Shown: piece by piece, positions 26,893 to 35,716 of the stretch | Layout of the letters: each line of letters starts with the position of its first letter | Position numbering within the stretch: the first letter of the stretch is position 1 | Assembly (NCBI RefSeq): GCF_007644105.1 | Contig: NZ_VFAC01000008.1 | Span: 62,001 to 126,000, forward strand | Length of the DNA stretch: 64,000 nt | Source of the DNA: Elioraea rosea | GTDB lineage: Bacteria > Pseudomonadota > Alphaproteobacteria > Acetobacterales > Acetobacteraceae | Direction: 5' to 3' | The notes under the pieces: generated by a model | Databases searched by the model: none | Told to the model about the DNA's origin: nothing | What the model saw: only the letters and a program-made list of their open reading frames with translations | Made by a program: the position numbers and the translations under genes

Positions 26893-28245
26893 TCAGGCCG
26901 AGCCGACCCACGCCGACGCCGCGGCCCAGCCGATGCGTCGGGCGGGAGGGGCGGAGAAGCGGCGGCGCGACCAGGCGAGCGCGAGCTGGGCGGCGTCACG
27001 GTCCTCCGCGTCGACGGCAGCGTCGAGGAACACCTCCCACAGCACCTCCTGTTGCGCGTGGCTGCCGCCAAGGCGATGCATCCGCCCCAGCACGGGGCGC
27101 ATGAGCGCCACGGCCCGCGCGGGCTCGCCGCGCGCATGATCGAGGATGGCCTCGCAGACCGGCAGGGCGACCTCGCGGACGAGCGTGGCATGCGCGCCCT
27201 CTCCCGCTGCCGCCTGCCGTGCGGCCTCGAGCCAGCGGCAGCCGGCTTCCCAGCGCCCCGAGGCGGTCAGCGCCATCATCCAGTGCGGCAGGGTGAAGGC
27301 GGAGAGGATGTCGCCCGACCGCGCCATCGCCTTGTCGGCCAGTTCCTCCCAGCGCGGCCCCGCGCCGATGCCGAGGCGGCGCAGGCGCCAGAGCATCGAG
27401 GCTGCGTTCTGCATGTCGATGTAGAGATCGGCGTGCGACTGCACGAGCGGAGAGGCGAGGTTACGGAACCGCTGGTCATACAGCGCGAGCACCATCTCCG
27501 TCTCGCCGCGCTGCAGGTGGTAGAGCGCGCGGTGCCACCAGAGATGGTGCACGAGCTGGCTGCCGCCCTCCCAGTGCGGCTCGAGCGCGCTCGTCCAGGC
27601 GATGCCTTCCTCCTCCCGCCCCGTCATCTCCAGCACATGCGCCACCGCATGCGCCGCCCAGAGATCGGACGGGTCGGCCGCGATCGCCGCACGCCCGTCC
27701 CGCTCCGCCGCCTGCTGGTCGCCGCTCTCCTCCGCGGCGAAGGCGAAGCAGCCGAGCATCGCGGAATGGGCCGGAACCTCCGGGTTCCAGGCTGGGCGGA
27801 CGGCTTCGGCCGAGGCGGCCATCTCCTCGGGGCGGCCCATCCAGAAGGCAAGGAAATGGTGCAGCCGGAAGGCAACGACATCGCGCGGGTGGTCGGCGAG
27901 GATGCCGCGCCAGGCAGCGAGCGCCGCCTCGGACGAGCCGCCGGCCCAGGCGGCGATGGCCTCGGCATGCGCGCGCTCGCGCGGGGTGGCCCGTGCGGCG
28001 AGACGGGCCGCCGCCTCCGCCGCCTCGCGGGCGGGCGGAACGAAGCTGCGGTTGAAGGCGAGCATGGCGAAGGCGCCGCGCATGACGTGCGCCATCGGCG
28101 CCTCGGCATCGGCAGCGAGCAGGGCCTTAAGCCGCTGCGGCGCGTCGGCGCGATAGCCGAGATAGCCCGACACGAGATGGTCCCATGCCGCGGCCGCCTC
28201 CTCCGAGGCCATCGTCACTGCGAGGCCCTGCGCATCACGCGGCAT
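26893..28245 (-). CDS. tetratricopeptide repeat protein, TTC38 family
   Basis: A 450-residue, mostly helical soluble protein. Repeated TPR-like helix pairs run through the protein. The blocks AWNPEVPAHSAMLGCFAFAAEE, WAAHAVAHVLEMTGR and LVHHLWWHRALYHL resemble the TTC38 (TPR-38) family, which has no known enzymatic role. GTG at 28248 is directly followed by ATG at 28245; ATG is preferred since GGGGAG sits 4 bases upstream. It is convergent with the ornithine-cyclodeaminase-like gene and divergent from the flavodoxin-like gene. Confidence 0.83.
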   Translation of the reverse strand: MPRDAQGLAVTMASEEAAAAWDHLVSGYLGYRADAPQRLKALLAADAEAPMAHVMRGAFAMLAFNRSFVPPAREAAEAAARLAARATPRERAHAEAIAAWAGGSSEAALAAWRGILADHPRDVVAFRLHHFLAFWMGRPEEMAASAEAVRPAWNPEVPAHSAMLGCFAFAAEESGDQQAAERDGRAAIAADPSDLWAAHAVAHVLEMTGREEEGIAWTSALEPHWEGGSQLVHHLWWHRALYHLQRGETEMVLALYDQRFRNLASPLVQSHADLYIDMQNAASMLWRLRRLGIGAGPRWEELADKAMARSGDILSAFTLPHWMMALTASGRWEAGCRWLEAARQAAAGEGAHATLVREVALPVCEAILDHARGEPARAVALMRPVLGRMHRLGGSHAQQEVLWEVFLDAAVDAEDRDAAQLALAWSRRRFSAPPARRIGWAAASAWVGSA

Positions 28246-28269
28246 CACGCTCCCCGTCGATCAATTAGA

Positions 28270-28297
28270 GTCGATTGGTTCGGGTCGATTGGTTCGG
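28270..28297. repeat. two tandem copies of a 14-bp repeat upstream of the flavodoxin-like gene
   Basis: The unit GTCGATTGGTTCGG is repeated perfectly at 28270-28283 and 28284-28297, in a locally AT-richer gap between divergent genes. It lies 25 bases from the TPR gene start and about 95 bases from the reductase start. A tandem operator for an unidentified regulator is the simplest reading; a simple sequence duplication is the alternative. Confidence 0.75.
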
Positions 28298-28392
28298 CCG
28301 ATGATCGTCATTCTCCAAAGCCTCGTTTCAAGATGATGTCCGCAGTGGCACATCACCGCCCACACCCGCACTCCAATGCGAAGGAACATGCC

Positions 28393-28971
28393 ATGGCATC
28401 GATCGCGATCGTCTTCCACAGCGGCTACGGCCACACCAAGGCGGTGGCGGAGTCCGTCCGCGCCGGCGCTGCCGCCGTCTCCGGCGCGAGCGTCGAGCTC
28501 ATCGCCGTCGGCGCTGACGGCACGATCCCGGATTCGGGGTGGGAGACGCTCGACAAGGCGGATGCGATCGTCTTCGGCGCGCCGACCTATATGGGCAGCG
28601 CGTCCGGCCCCTTCAAAGTCTTCATGGACGCGACCTCGAAGGTCTGGATGAAGCAGGGCTGGAAGGACAAGTTCGCCGCCGGCTTCTCCAACAGCGGGTC
28701 CTGGGCAGGCGACAAGCTCGCGACGCTGATCCAGTTCAGCCTGCTCGCCGCGCAGCACGGCATGATCTGGATCCCGTTCGGCATGTTCCCCGGCTACAAC
28801 AACAGCAAGGGCAGCGCGAACGACCTCAACCGCACCGGACACTTCCTCGGCCTCGGCACCCAGGCGAACGTGGACGAGGGCGCCGATGTCGCCCCCCCGG
28901 CCGCCGACCATGAGACGGCGAAGGCCTTCGGCCGACGCGTCGCCGAGACGGTGGTGAGGCTGCGCGGCTGA
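28393..28971 (+). CDS. flavodoxin-fold NAD(P)H:quinone oxidoreductase-like protein (WrbA/Fld type)
   Basis: A 192-residue flavodoxin-like protein. The FMN phosphate loop is IVFHSGYGHTKAVAESV at residues 6-22; DAIVFGAPTYMGSASGPFKV and the FSNSGSWAGDK loop complete the FMN site. This fits the NADPH-dependent FMN reductase / WrbA group, which reduces quinones or flavins in the cytosol. The ATG at 28393 follows AAGGA. The tandem repeat 95 bases upstream may be its control site. Confidence 0.88.
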   Translation: MASIAIVFHSGYGHTKAVAESVRAGAAAVSGASVELIAVGADGTIPDSGWETLDKADAIVFGAPTYMGSASGPFKVFMDATSKVWMKQGWKDKFAAGFSNSGSWAGDKLATLIQFSLLAAQHGMIWIPFGMFPGYNNSKGSANDLNRTGHFLGLGTQANVDEGADVAPPAADHETAKAFGRRVAETVVRLRG

Positions 28972-29051
28972 ATGTCGGGTCGGTCGCCGGGCCGCTCTGA
29001 CACGCCCCCCGTTTGACACGTTGCCGGGCCAGCGGCACAGACTGCGCGGCC

Positions 29052-30323
29052 ATGGACGCGATCACACCGGGCGGCGATGCCGCAGCGATCTTCGCCGCGC
29101 AGGCGCGGGCGGCGCGCGCAGCCGCGCACACGCTCGCCCGGCTCGCGCCTGAGCGGAAGGCGTCAGGGCTTCGCGCGGCCGGCGCGGCGATCCGCCGCCA
29201 CGCGGATGCCATCCTCTCCGCCAACGCCGACGACGTCGCTGCCACCACCGGCCGGCCCGCCTCCTTCCTCGACCGGCTGAGGCTCGACCCGCCCCGCGTC
29301 GCGGCGATGGCGCGGGGGGTGGACGAGGTCGCGGCGCTGCCGGATCCGGTGGGCACCGTGCTCGCGGAATGGACGCGCCCGAACGGGCTCCTGATACGCC
29401 GCGTGGCCACACCGCTCGGCGTCGTCGGCATGATCTTCGAGAGCCGGCCGAACGTGACCGCCGATGCCGGGGCGATCTGCGTCAAGAGCGGCAATGCGGT
29501 GATCCTGCGCGGCGGCTCGGAAAGCCTCGAGAGCACCCGCGCGATCCACGCGGCCATGCGGGAGGGGTTCATCGAGGCCGGGCTGCCGGAGGCCTCCGTC
29601 CAGGTCGCGCCGACGGCCGACCGCGCCTTCGTCGCCGCCATGCTCGCCGGCAACGGGATGATCGACGTGATGGTGCCGCGCGGCGGCAGAAGCCTGGTCG
29701 AGCGCGTTCAGGCAGAGGCCCGCGTTCCCGTGCTCGCCCACGCGGAGGGGCGCTGCCACACCTTCGTCCACGCCGCCGCCGACCTCGCCAAGGCGCGCGC
29801 CATCGTCGTCAACGCCAAGCTCCGCCGCACCGGCGTGTGTGGGGCCACCGAGACGCTTCTGATCGACCGTGCCGTGGCCGCGAGCCATCTGCCGCCGATC
29901 GTCGCCGACCTCGCCGCCAAGGGCTGCACGTTCCGCGCCGATGCGGCCGCGCGGGCCGTGTGCCCCGAGCTTCCCGCCGCGACGGAGGCCGATTTCGATA
30001 CCGAATGGCTCGATGCGGTGCTGTCCGTCGCCGTGGTCGATGGCGTCGACGGCGCTGTCGCGCACATCCTGCGCCACGGCTCCGAGCACACCGACGCGAT
30101 CATCACCGAGGATGACGCCGCTGCGGCGGCGTTCCTCGCGGGGATCGACAGCGCGATCGGCGTGGTGAACGCCTCGACGCAGTTCGCCGATGGCGGCGAG
30201 TTCGGCTTCGGCGCCGAGATCGGCATCGCGACGGGGCGCATCCATGCGCGCGGCCCGGTGGGGCCTGCGCAGCTCACCACCTTCCGCTATCACGTGATCG
30301 GAACGGGCCAGGTCAGGCCCTGA
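29052..30323 (+). CDS. proA: glutamate-5-semialdehyde dehydrogenase ProA
   Basis: A 423-residue enzyme reducing glutamyl-5-phosphate to glutamate-5-semialdehyde with NADPH in proline synthesis. Motifs include [18 protein letters not shown], the Rossmann-side [13 protein letters not shown], and the catalytic Cys263 in [11 protein letters not shown]. The C-terminal [19 protein letters not shown] is diagnostic. The in-frame codons before 29052 are not homologous. proB is not in the window; nearby genes suggest a single-gene unit. Confidence 0.97.
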   Translation: MDAITPGGDAAAIFAAQARAARAAAHTLARLAPERKASGLRAAGAAIRRHADAILSANADDVAATTGRPASFLDRLRLDPPRVAAMARGVDEVAALPDPVGTVLAEWTRPNGLLIRRVATPLGVVGMIFESRPNVTADAGAICVKSGNAVILRGGSESLESTRAIHAAMREGFIEAGLPEASVQVAPTADRAFVAAMLAGNGMIDVMVPRGGRSLVERVQAEARVPVLAHAEGRCHTFVHAAADLAKARAIVVNAKLRRTGVCGATETLLIDRAVAASHLPPIVADLAAKGCTFRADAAARAVCPELPAATEADFDTEWLDAVLSVAVVDGVDGAVAHILRHGSEHTDAIITEDDAAAAAFLAGIDSAIGVVNASTQFADGGEFGFGAEIGIATGRIHARGPVGPAQLTTFRYHVIGTGQVRP

Positions 30324-30332
30324 ACGCGCGGT

Positions 30333-30914
30333 TCAGCGCGGCGCATACCGAAGGCGGACGAAGCCGAGACCGGCCAGCCCGGCAGCAAGCAGCGCGAGCG
30401 ATGCAGGTTCGGGGATCACGGCGAGGAAGCCACGGATCTCGCCGCCACCGAACGTGGTGCTGTGGATGTTGACATAAGCCGTTCCGGCGAGCATGGCGGC
30501 GACAAGCGCACTCTCCGCGCCCTCGATCGTTCCTCCACCGAAGTTCGTCACGAAGCCCGCGGTGTAGGTTGCGGGATCGGCGGTATCGAAGGTGTTGTCG
30601 TAGCTGCCGGCGGTCACCCCAACGGGAAAACCGGGGAAAGTACCGGGGGTCACGGCAACGCCCACCGTTCCCGCCCCTGGCACAAGGGTACAGCAGTGGA
30701 TGTGCGCGACCGTCGTCGTTCCGGAAAGACCGCTGAAGCTGACATCGAGGAAAAGGGTGTCGGCGACGGGGTCGACGATCACGAGCGCAGTTCCTGATCC
30801 GGTCGCTCCGGGCACTTCCGGGCCCAGGGTCGCCCCGAAGGTTATCGGGGCAGCGTTCGCTGGCACGGTCGCTGCCAGCAGACTTAGCGAGGCGGCCATC
30901 AGCGCCAGGCGCAT
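30333..30914 (-). CDS. CHRD-domain protein with PEP-CTERM sorting signal
   Basis: A 193-residue exported protein. The signal peptide (MRLALMAASLSLLAATVPANA) is followed by a CHRD domain (about 30-165) with AHIHCCT and YVNIHSTTFGGGEIRGFL, conserved in the family. The C-terminus is a PEP-CTERM tripartite signal: IPEPAS, a hydrophobic helix and a basic RLRYAPR tail. Such proteins are processed by an exosortase, not seen here, and often belong to the extracellular matrix. The ATG at 30914 follows GGGAGAGG. Confidence 0.88.
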   Translation of the reverse strand: MRLALMAASLSLLAATVPANAAPITFGATLGPEVPGATGSGTALVIVDPVADTLFLDVSFSGLSGTTTVAHIHCCTLVPGAGTVGVAVTPGTFPGFPVGVTAGSYDNTFDTADPATYTAGFVTNFGGGTIEGAESALVAAMLAGTAYVNIHSTTFGGGEIRGFLAVIPEPASLALLAAGLAGLGFVRLRYAPR

Positions 30915-31110
30915 CTGCCTCTCCCATTCCGGTACGGCCCCGCCGGCCGCGATGATTACGTGCTCGTACCTTATGACAGCCGCAGGAGCCGAACCATCCA
31001 TCCCAGGTTGAAACGTTGCCGGGAGGCGTCATCGCGTCGGACATCACATGCGCAGGACGAGGCCTGCCACGTATCCCGTCGCGTCGTCGCTGCCTCCCCT
31101 GCGTCCCCGG

Positions 31111-32682
31111 TCACTCCACCTTCACCGTCCGGCCGAAGATCAGGTTGTCGGCGCGGTGCGTCATCTGCACGTTCGCCTTCATCGCGAAGGGGATCATCAG
31201 GTGGTAGAGAGGGATGTGCCCGAACTCGTTGTTGTGCACGCGCTGCGCCTCGCGGATCAGCGCGGTGCGCTTCGCCGGGTCGGTCTCGGCCTCGACGGCG
31301 CGGACCATCCGGTCGACCTCCGCGTTGGAGTAGCCGCCCCAGTTCCATGAGCCGCCGCCCGCTTCCGCGCGCGTCATCATGATGCCGCGCAGCGTGTACA
31401 GTGCATCGAAGGTCGGCACGCCCCAGGTGAGGCCGTAGAAGCTCGAATCCTGCTGCTGCAGCTTCCGGAAGAACACGGCGTTCGGCATCGTCGACAGCCG
31501 GATCTGGATGCCGATCTGCGCGAGCATGCCGGAGATCGCCTGGCACGCCTCGTCATAGGCGCCGACGGGGCAGTCGAGCGTCACCTCGAAGCCCTGGGCG
31601 TAGCCGGCCTCCGTGAGAAGCCTGCGCGCGCGGTCGCGGTCGAGCGGTGGGCGGCGCGCATAGGCCTCGTCGTAGCCGGTGACGAACTGCGTCCACATGC
31701 TCGCCGTCGGCACCGCGTTGCCGCGCAGCACGCGGGTGCGGATCGCCTCGACATCGATGGAGATCGCGATCGCCTCGCGCACGCGCACGTCCTTGAACGG
31801 GTTCCGGCCGCGCACGTTCGAGTGCACGAGCTCGTCCCGCGCCTGGTCCATCGCGAGCCACATCGTGCGGTTCTCCTGGCCAATGAGAACCTTGAGCCTC
31901 TGGTCGCGCTGCAGGCGCACGACGTCCTGCGCTGGCACGGTATGGACGAAATCGACCTCGCCCGAGAGGAGGGCGGCGATCCGCGTGGGGTCGGAGGCGA
32001 TGGGAACGTGGTGCCACTCGCTCACGTCGTTCGGGCCCGCCGCCCCGCCCCACCAGCGCGGGTTGCGCACGAGCACGGTGCGCTGGTCCGGCTCGCGGGA
32101 GCGGAGGATGAAGGGGCCGGTGCCGTTGGCGTTGCGCGCCGCGTGCGTTTCCTCCCGGTCGCGCAGGTTCTGCGGCACGGCGGAGCGGTTCGCCTCCGAC
32201 CACTCCTTGTCCATGATCAGGATGCGCGTGAGCTTGTCGGGGATCACCGCATCGGGCACGCGGGTGACGATGTCCACGACGTGCGAGGACACCTTCTCCG
32301 CACCGCTCACGGTGTCGACGTAGATGGTGAAGTTCGATGTCGGCGCGAGGGTGCGGCCAATGCTGAACACCACGTCATCGGCGTCGAAGGCGTTGCCGTT
32401 GTGGAACGTCACCCCCTCGCGAAGCCAGAAGCGCCAGCGCGTCGGCTCCACCTGCTCCCAGCGGAGCGCGAGGGCGGGTTCGAGCCTCAGCTCGTCGTTT
32501 CGGTGGATGAGGCTCTCGTAGATCTGGCCGGTGACGAGGTAGGTGGTGAAGGCGTTGTTCGCGTGCGGGTCGAGCGTGCCGGCATCGGAGGTCGTTGCAA
32601 ACCGGAACTGCTTCGCCCCTGCATCCGTTGCATGAACCACGAAGGCGAGACCAGCCACGCCGAGCATCACCGGGATCCGCAT
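31111..32682 (-). CDS. ABC transporter substrate-binding protein, peptide/nickel family (SBP_bac_5)
   Basis: A 523-residue periplasmic binding protein. After a signal peptide (MRIPVMLGVAGLAFVVHATDA) come the family blocks ATTSDAGTLDPH, LALRWEQVEPTRWRFWLREG and VTFHNGNAFDADDVVFS. It resembles DppA/OppA-type proteins that feed peptide, opine or glutathione importers. No permease or ATPase gene is adjacent, so it is an orphan component or works with a distant transporter. The upstream in-frame extension runs antisense to the lipid kinase gene and was excluded. Confidence 0.92.
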   Translation of the reverse strand: MRIPVMLGVAGLAFVVHATDAGAKQFRFATTSDAGTLDPHANNAFTTYLVTGQIYESLIHRNDELRLEPALALRWEQVEPTRWRFWLREGVTFHNGNAFDADDVVFSIGRTLAPTSNFTIYVDTVSGAEKVSSHVVDIVTRVPDAVIPDKLTRILIMDKEWSEANRSAVPQNLRDREETHAARNANGTGPFILRSREPDQRTVLVRNPRWWGGAAGPNDVSEWHHVPIASDPTRIAALLSGEVDFVHTVPAQDVVRLQRDQRLKVLIGQENRTMWLAMDQARDELVHSNVRGRNPFKDVRVREAIAISIDVEAIRTRVLRGNAVPTASMWTQFVTGYDEAYARRPPLDRDRARRLLTEAGYAQGFEVTLDCPVGAYDEACQAISGMLAQIGIQIRLSTMPNAVFFRKLQQQDSSFYGLTWGVPTFDALYTLRGIMMTRAEAGGGSWNWGGYSNAEVDRMVRAVEAETDPAKRTALIREAQRVHNNEFGHIPLYHLMIPFAMKANVQMTHRADNLIFGRTVKVE

Positions 32683-32768
32683 ACGAGCCCCCTCGTTCCC
32701 TGTCCTTCGCCTTCGCAACATCCTGTGGCCTGGCCGGGCAGCCCGCAAGGGGGAAGCAGGCGATTTTC

Positions 32769-33647
32769 TTATGGGGTCGGAACGATGACGGGAAGCGGCG
32801 CGGGAGCATCCGACAGCGCGACCGGCGTGACGCCGACGAGGTCCCCATCGGCCTGGACGGGAAGTCCGGGCGGCGCGTCGATGCCCAGGGTGGCAACACG
32901 GCGCGCCGAGAAGCCGCCGAGGCGCGACACCAGGCCGAGCGGCAGGGCAAGGCCCGCGATCGCCGCAGCGCCAAGGCCGCCGCGCTCGAACACGCAGGCG
33001 GTGATGCCGGCCGCATCGGGCATCGCGCCGGGGGCGAGCAGGAACCGTCCTCCGTAGAAGCGTCCCTTCGTCGCGATGACCTGTGCCGCCTCGATCGTCG
33101 CGCCACCGATCGTGACCGACAGGCGCGGGAACGGCCATGAGGCAAGCTGCCGCAGCGTCTCGACCACGTAGGCGCCCTTGCCGATGCGCCGCTTCAGCGC
33201 GGCATCGAGGGCCGCGACCACCGCGGCATCGAAGCCGACGCCGAGCATCTGCAGGAAAAGCCGCTCGCGCCCGCAGCCGAACAGGGCGCGGCCCGGGATC
33301 ACCCGCCGCGTCACGCCGGCGCGGAGCATCGTGGCGATCGCCTCGGCCCGGAAGGGAAGGCCGAGCTCATGCGCGAACACGTTCGCCGTCCCCGTCGGAA
33401 TCACGCCGAGCGCGGCGTCGGTGCCGGCGATGCCGTTCGCCACCTCGGCGATCGTTCCGTCGCCTCCTGCGGCGACGACGACGCGCTCGCCCGCGCCAGC
33501 CGCCTCGCGCGCAAGACGCTCGGCATCGCCCGAACGTGCGGTGTCCGCGACGGTGAAGCGGACGCCCGCTTCGGCCAGGGCGCCGGCCACGCGCTCGAAC
33601 CGGCGGCGCCGGCGACGCCCGGCCGCGGGATTGAAGATGAGGAGCAT
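32769..33647 (-). CDS. diacylglycerol/lipid kinase family protein (YegS-like)
   Basis: A 292-residue soluble lipid kinase. The N-terminus MLLIFNPAAGRRRRRRFE and the nucleotide loop AAGGDGTIAEVANGI near residue 58 are diagnostic for the DAGK catalytic domain; GVIPTGTANVFAHELG follows. Substrates in this family are diacylglycerol, phosphatidylglycerol or sphingoid bases. The ATG at 33647 begins directly at the conserved strand. It is divergent from the LpxH-like gene across an AT-rich gap. Confidence 0.92.
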   Translation of the reverse strand: MLLIFNPAAGRRRRRRFERVAGALAEAGVRFTVADTARSGDAERLAREAAGAGERVVVAAGGDGTIAEVANGIAGTDAALGVIPTGTANVFAHELGLPFRAEAIATMLRAGVTRRVIPGRALFGCGRERLFLQMLGVGFDAAVVAALDAALKRRIGKGAYVVETLRQLASWPFPRLSVTIGGATIEAAQVIATKGRFYGGRFLLAPGAMPDAAGITACVFERGGLGAAAIAGLALPLGLVSRLGGFSARRVATLGIDAPPGLPVQADGDLVGVTPVALSDAPAPLPVIVPTP

Positions 33648-33750
33648 GAAGCGGGGCGACCGGAACCGGGAGCAGGTGCGAAGAGAACAAGATAGCGCAC
33701 CCGCGTTACACGACGATGACAGCGCAACGTCCAAACGATTACATGGTTTT

Positions 33751-33769
33751 TTTCATGTGTTTAATGAAA
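33751..33769. promoter_or_regulatory. AT-rich inverted repeat between divergent lipid kinase and LpxH-like genes
   Basis: TTTCAT at 33751-33756 and ATGAAA at 33764-33769 form an inverted repeat around a 7-base spacer. They sit in an AT-rich patch (about 33733-33772) that stands out in this GC-rich window, 71 bases before the LpxH-like start. It may contain promoter elements and a protein-binding site for one or both divergent genes. Confidence 0.4.
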
Positions 33770-33839
33770 CGGTCATGGCAACCCCGGGCATTCGCCGCGT
33801 AGAGGAACTCACCGGAGACGGAGCGAGGCCAGAACCCGC

Positions 33840-34649
33840 ATGACGATCCAGACTCTCTCGCGACGCTACCGAGCCATCTTCATCAGCGACGTCCATCTCG
33901 GAACTCGAGGCTGCCGCTCCGACTTCCTGGCCGACTTCCTCCGCCGCACCGAATGCCGCCACCTCTATCTCGTCGGCGACATCGTCGATGGCTGGCGGCT
34001 GAAGCGCTCCTGGTACTGGGACGAGACGCATGACGAGGTGCTTCGCCTGATCCTCGCCAAAGCGCGCGGCGGCACCGAGGTCACCTACATCCCCGGCAAC
34101 CACGACGAGCTGTTCCGCGCCTGGATGCCGATGGAGTTCGCCGGCGTGAAGCTGCGCGAAAGCGCCGAGCACGTGACCGCGGACGGCAGGCGCCTGCTCA
34201 TCACCCATGGCGACGAGTTCGACAGCGTGGTCCGCTATGCCCGCTTCCTCGCCATCCTCGGCGACTGGGCCTACACCGTCGCGCTCGCGGTGAACCGCTG
34301 GTTCAACGCCGTCCGCCGCCGCCTCGGCTACCCCTACTGGTCGCTCTCACAGTGGCTAAAGCGCCAGGTGAAGGAGGCCGTGAAGGCAATCGACCGGTTC
34401 GAGCGTGCACTGGCCCAGGAAGCCCGTCGTCGCGGCTTCGACGGCGTCGTGTGCGGCCACATCCACCACGCAGAGATGCGCGAGGTCGACGGCGTGCTCT
34501 ACCTCAACGACGGAGACTGGGTGGAGAGCTGCACCGCGCTCGTCGAGCACCAGGACGGGCGGCTCGAGCTGATTGACTGGGCGGAGCTCAACCGCCTCTC
34601 GCACTGGCGCGACGCCGCACCCCGCCGCGCCGTGGCGGCAGCGGCGTGA
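33840..34649 (+). CDS. UDP-2,3-diacylglucosamine diphosphatase-like metallophosphoesterase (LpxH family)
   Basis: A 269-residue calcineurin-like phosphoesterase. Metal-binding motifs appear in order: FISDVHLG (14-21), LVGDIVDGW, GNHDE, THGDEFD and GHIHH. This family includes LpxH/LpxI-type enzymes cleaving UDP-2,3-diacylglucosamine in lipid A synthesis, and the lipid A genes lie 3 kb downstream. Many alphaproteobacteria have this LpxH2-like paralogue beside a glycosyltransferase, so the exact substrate is uncertain. Its stop overlaps the next GTG start by 4 bases. Confidence 0.88.
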   Translation: MTIQTLSRRYRAIFISDVHLGTRGCRSDFLADFLRRTECRHLYLVGDIVDGWRLKRSWYWDETHDEVLRLILAKARGGTEVTYIPGNHDELFRAWMPMEFAGVKLRESAEHVTADGRRLLITHGDEFDSVVRYARFLAILGDWAYTVALAVNRWFNAVRRRLGYPYWSLSQWLKRQVKEAVKAIDRFERALAQEARRRGFDGVVCGHIHHAEMREVDGVLYLNDGDWVESCTALVEHQDGRLELIDWAELNRLSHWRDAAPRRAVAAAA

Positions 34650-35716
34650 TCGGCGCGAGCCGGGACGCGCACGGCCTCCCCTTCTTCACCCCGCCGGGCC
34701 CCGTGAGGATCCTCATCGTCTCCGACGCCTGGAAGCCGCAGGTCAACGGCGTCGTCCGCACGCTCGCGACCGTGCGCGACGAGCTTGCCGCGATGGGCCA
34801 CATCGTCGAGGTCGTGGGGCCTGACCGGTTCCTGACCCTGCCCGCCCCCTCCGAGCCGGATGTGCGGCTTGCGGTGATGCCGGGGCGGAAGCTCCGCCGC
34901 ATCATCGACGCCTTCGCCCCCGACGCGATCCACATCTCCACGGAAGGGCCGCTCGGCCTCGCCGCGCGGCGGCTCTGCCTCCGCCGCGGCTGGCCCTTCA
35001 CCACCGCGTTCCACACCCGCTTCCCCGAGTACCTCAAGGCCCGGCTCGGCGTTCCCGAGCGGATGACCTGGGCGCTGATGCGCCGCTTCCACAGGCCCTC
35101 TGCCGCGGTGCTGACCGCCACGGCCTCGTTGCGCGAGGAGCTTGTCGCGAAGGGCTTCGCCAATGTCGCGGCCTGGACGCGGGGCGTCGATCTCGGGCTG
35201 TTCCGGCCACGCGAGCGGGGTGTGGCGAACCTGCCGAGGCCGGTGTTCCTCTATGTCGGCCGCGTCGCGGTCGAGAAGAACATCGAGGCCTTCCTCTCGC
35301 TCGACCTGCCCGGCTCGAAGGTGGTCGTCGGAGACGGGCCGCAGCGGGCGGCGCTCGAGAAGCGATTTCCGGAGGCGCATTTCCTCGGCGCCAAGTTCGG
35401 CGAGGAACTGTCCGCCGCCTACGGCGAGGCAGACGTGTTCGTGTTCCCCTCGCTCACCGACACGTTCGGCCTCGTCATCGTCGAGGCGCTCGCCTGCGGC
35501 ACGCCCGTCGCGGCCTATCCCGTCACCGGTCCGAAGGACGTGATCGACGGCGCGCCCGTCGGCGCGCTCGATGCCGATCTGCGCACCGCCGCCCTCGCCG
35601 CCCTCGGGCTTGACCGGGAGGCCTGCCGACGTTTCGCCGAAGGCTTCTCGTGGCGCTGGTCCGCCGAGATCCTGCTCGAGCGTCTCGCGCCGATCGAGCG
35701 CGCCTCTACCAGGTGA
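34646..35716 (+). CDS. glycosyltransferase family 4 protein
   Basis: A 356-residue GT-B glycosyltransferase. The N-terminal domain starts ILIVSDAWKPQVNGVVRTL and has FHTRFPEYLKAR; the C-terminal nucleotide-sugar domain has LYVGRVAVEKNIEAF and the E-x7-E segment SLTDTFGLVIVEALACG. It resembles the mannosyl/glucosyl transferases that act on glycolipids. The GTG start gives the GTGA overlap with the upstream phosphatase, so both act together, probably on an envelope lipid. The last 11 bases overlap the convergent MipA-like gene. Confidence 0.9.
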   Translation: MIGASRDAHGLPFFTPPGPVRILIVSDAWKPQVNGVVRTLATVRDELAAMGHIVEVVGPDRFLTLPAPSEPDVRLAVMPGRKLRRIIDAFAPDAIHISTEGPLGLAARRLCLRRGWPFTTAFHTRFPEYLKARLGVPERMTWALMRRFHRPSAAVLTATASLREELVAKGFANVAAWTRGVDLGLFRPRERGVANLPRPVFLYVGRVAVEKNIEAFLSLDLPGSKVVVGDGPQRAALEKRFPEAHFLGAKFGEELSAAYGEADVFVFPSLTDTFGLVIVEALACGTPVAAYPVTGPKDVIDGAPVGALDADLRTAALAALGLDREACRRFAEGFSWRWSAEILLERLAPIERASTR

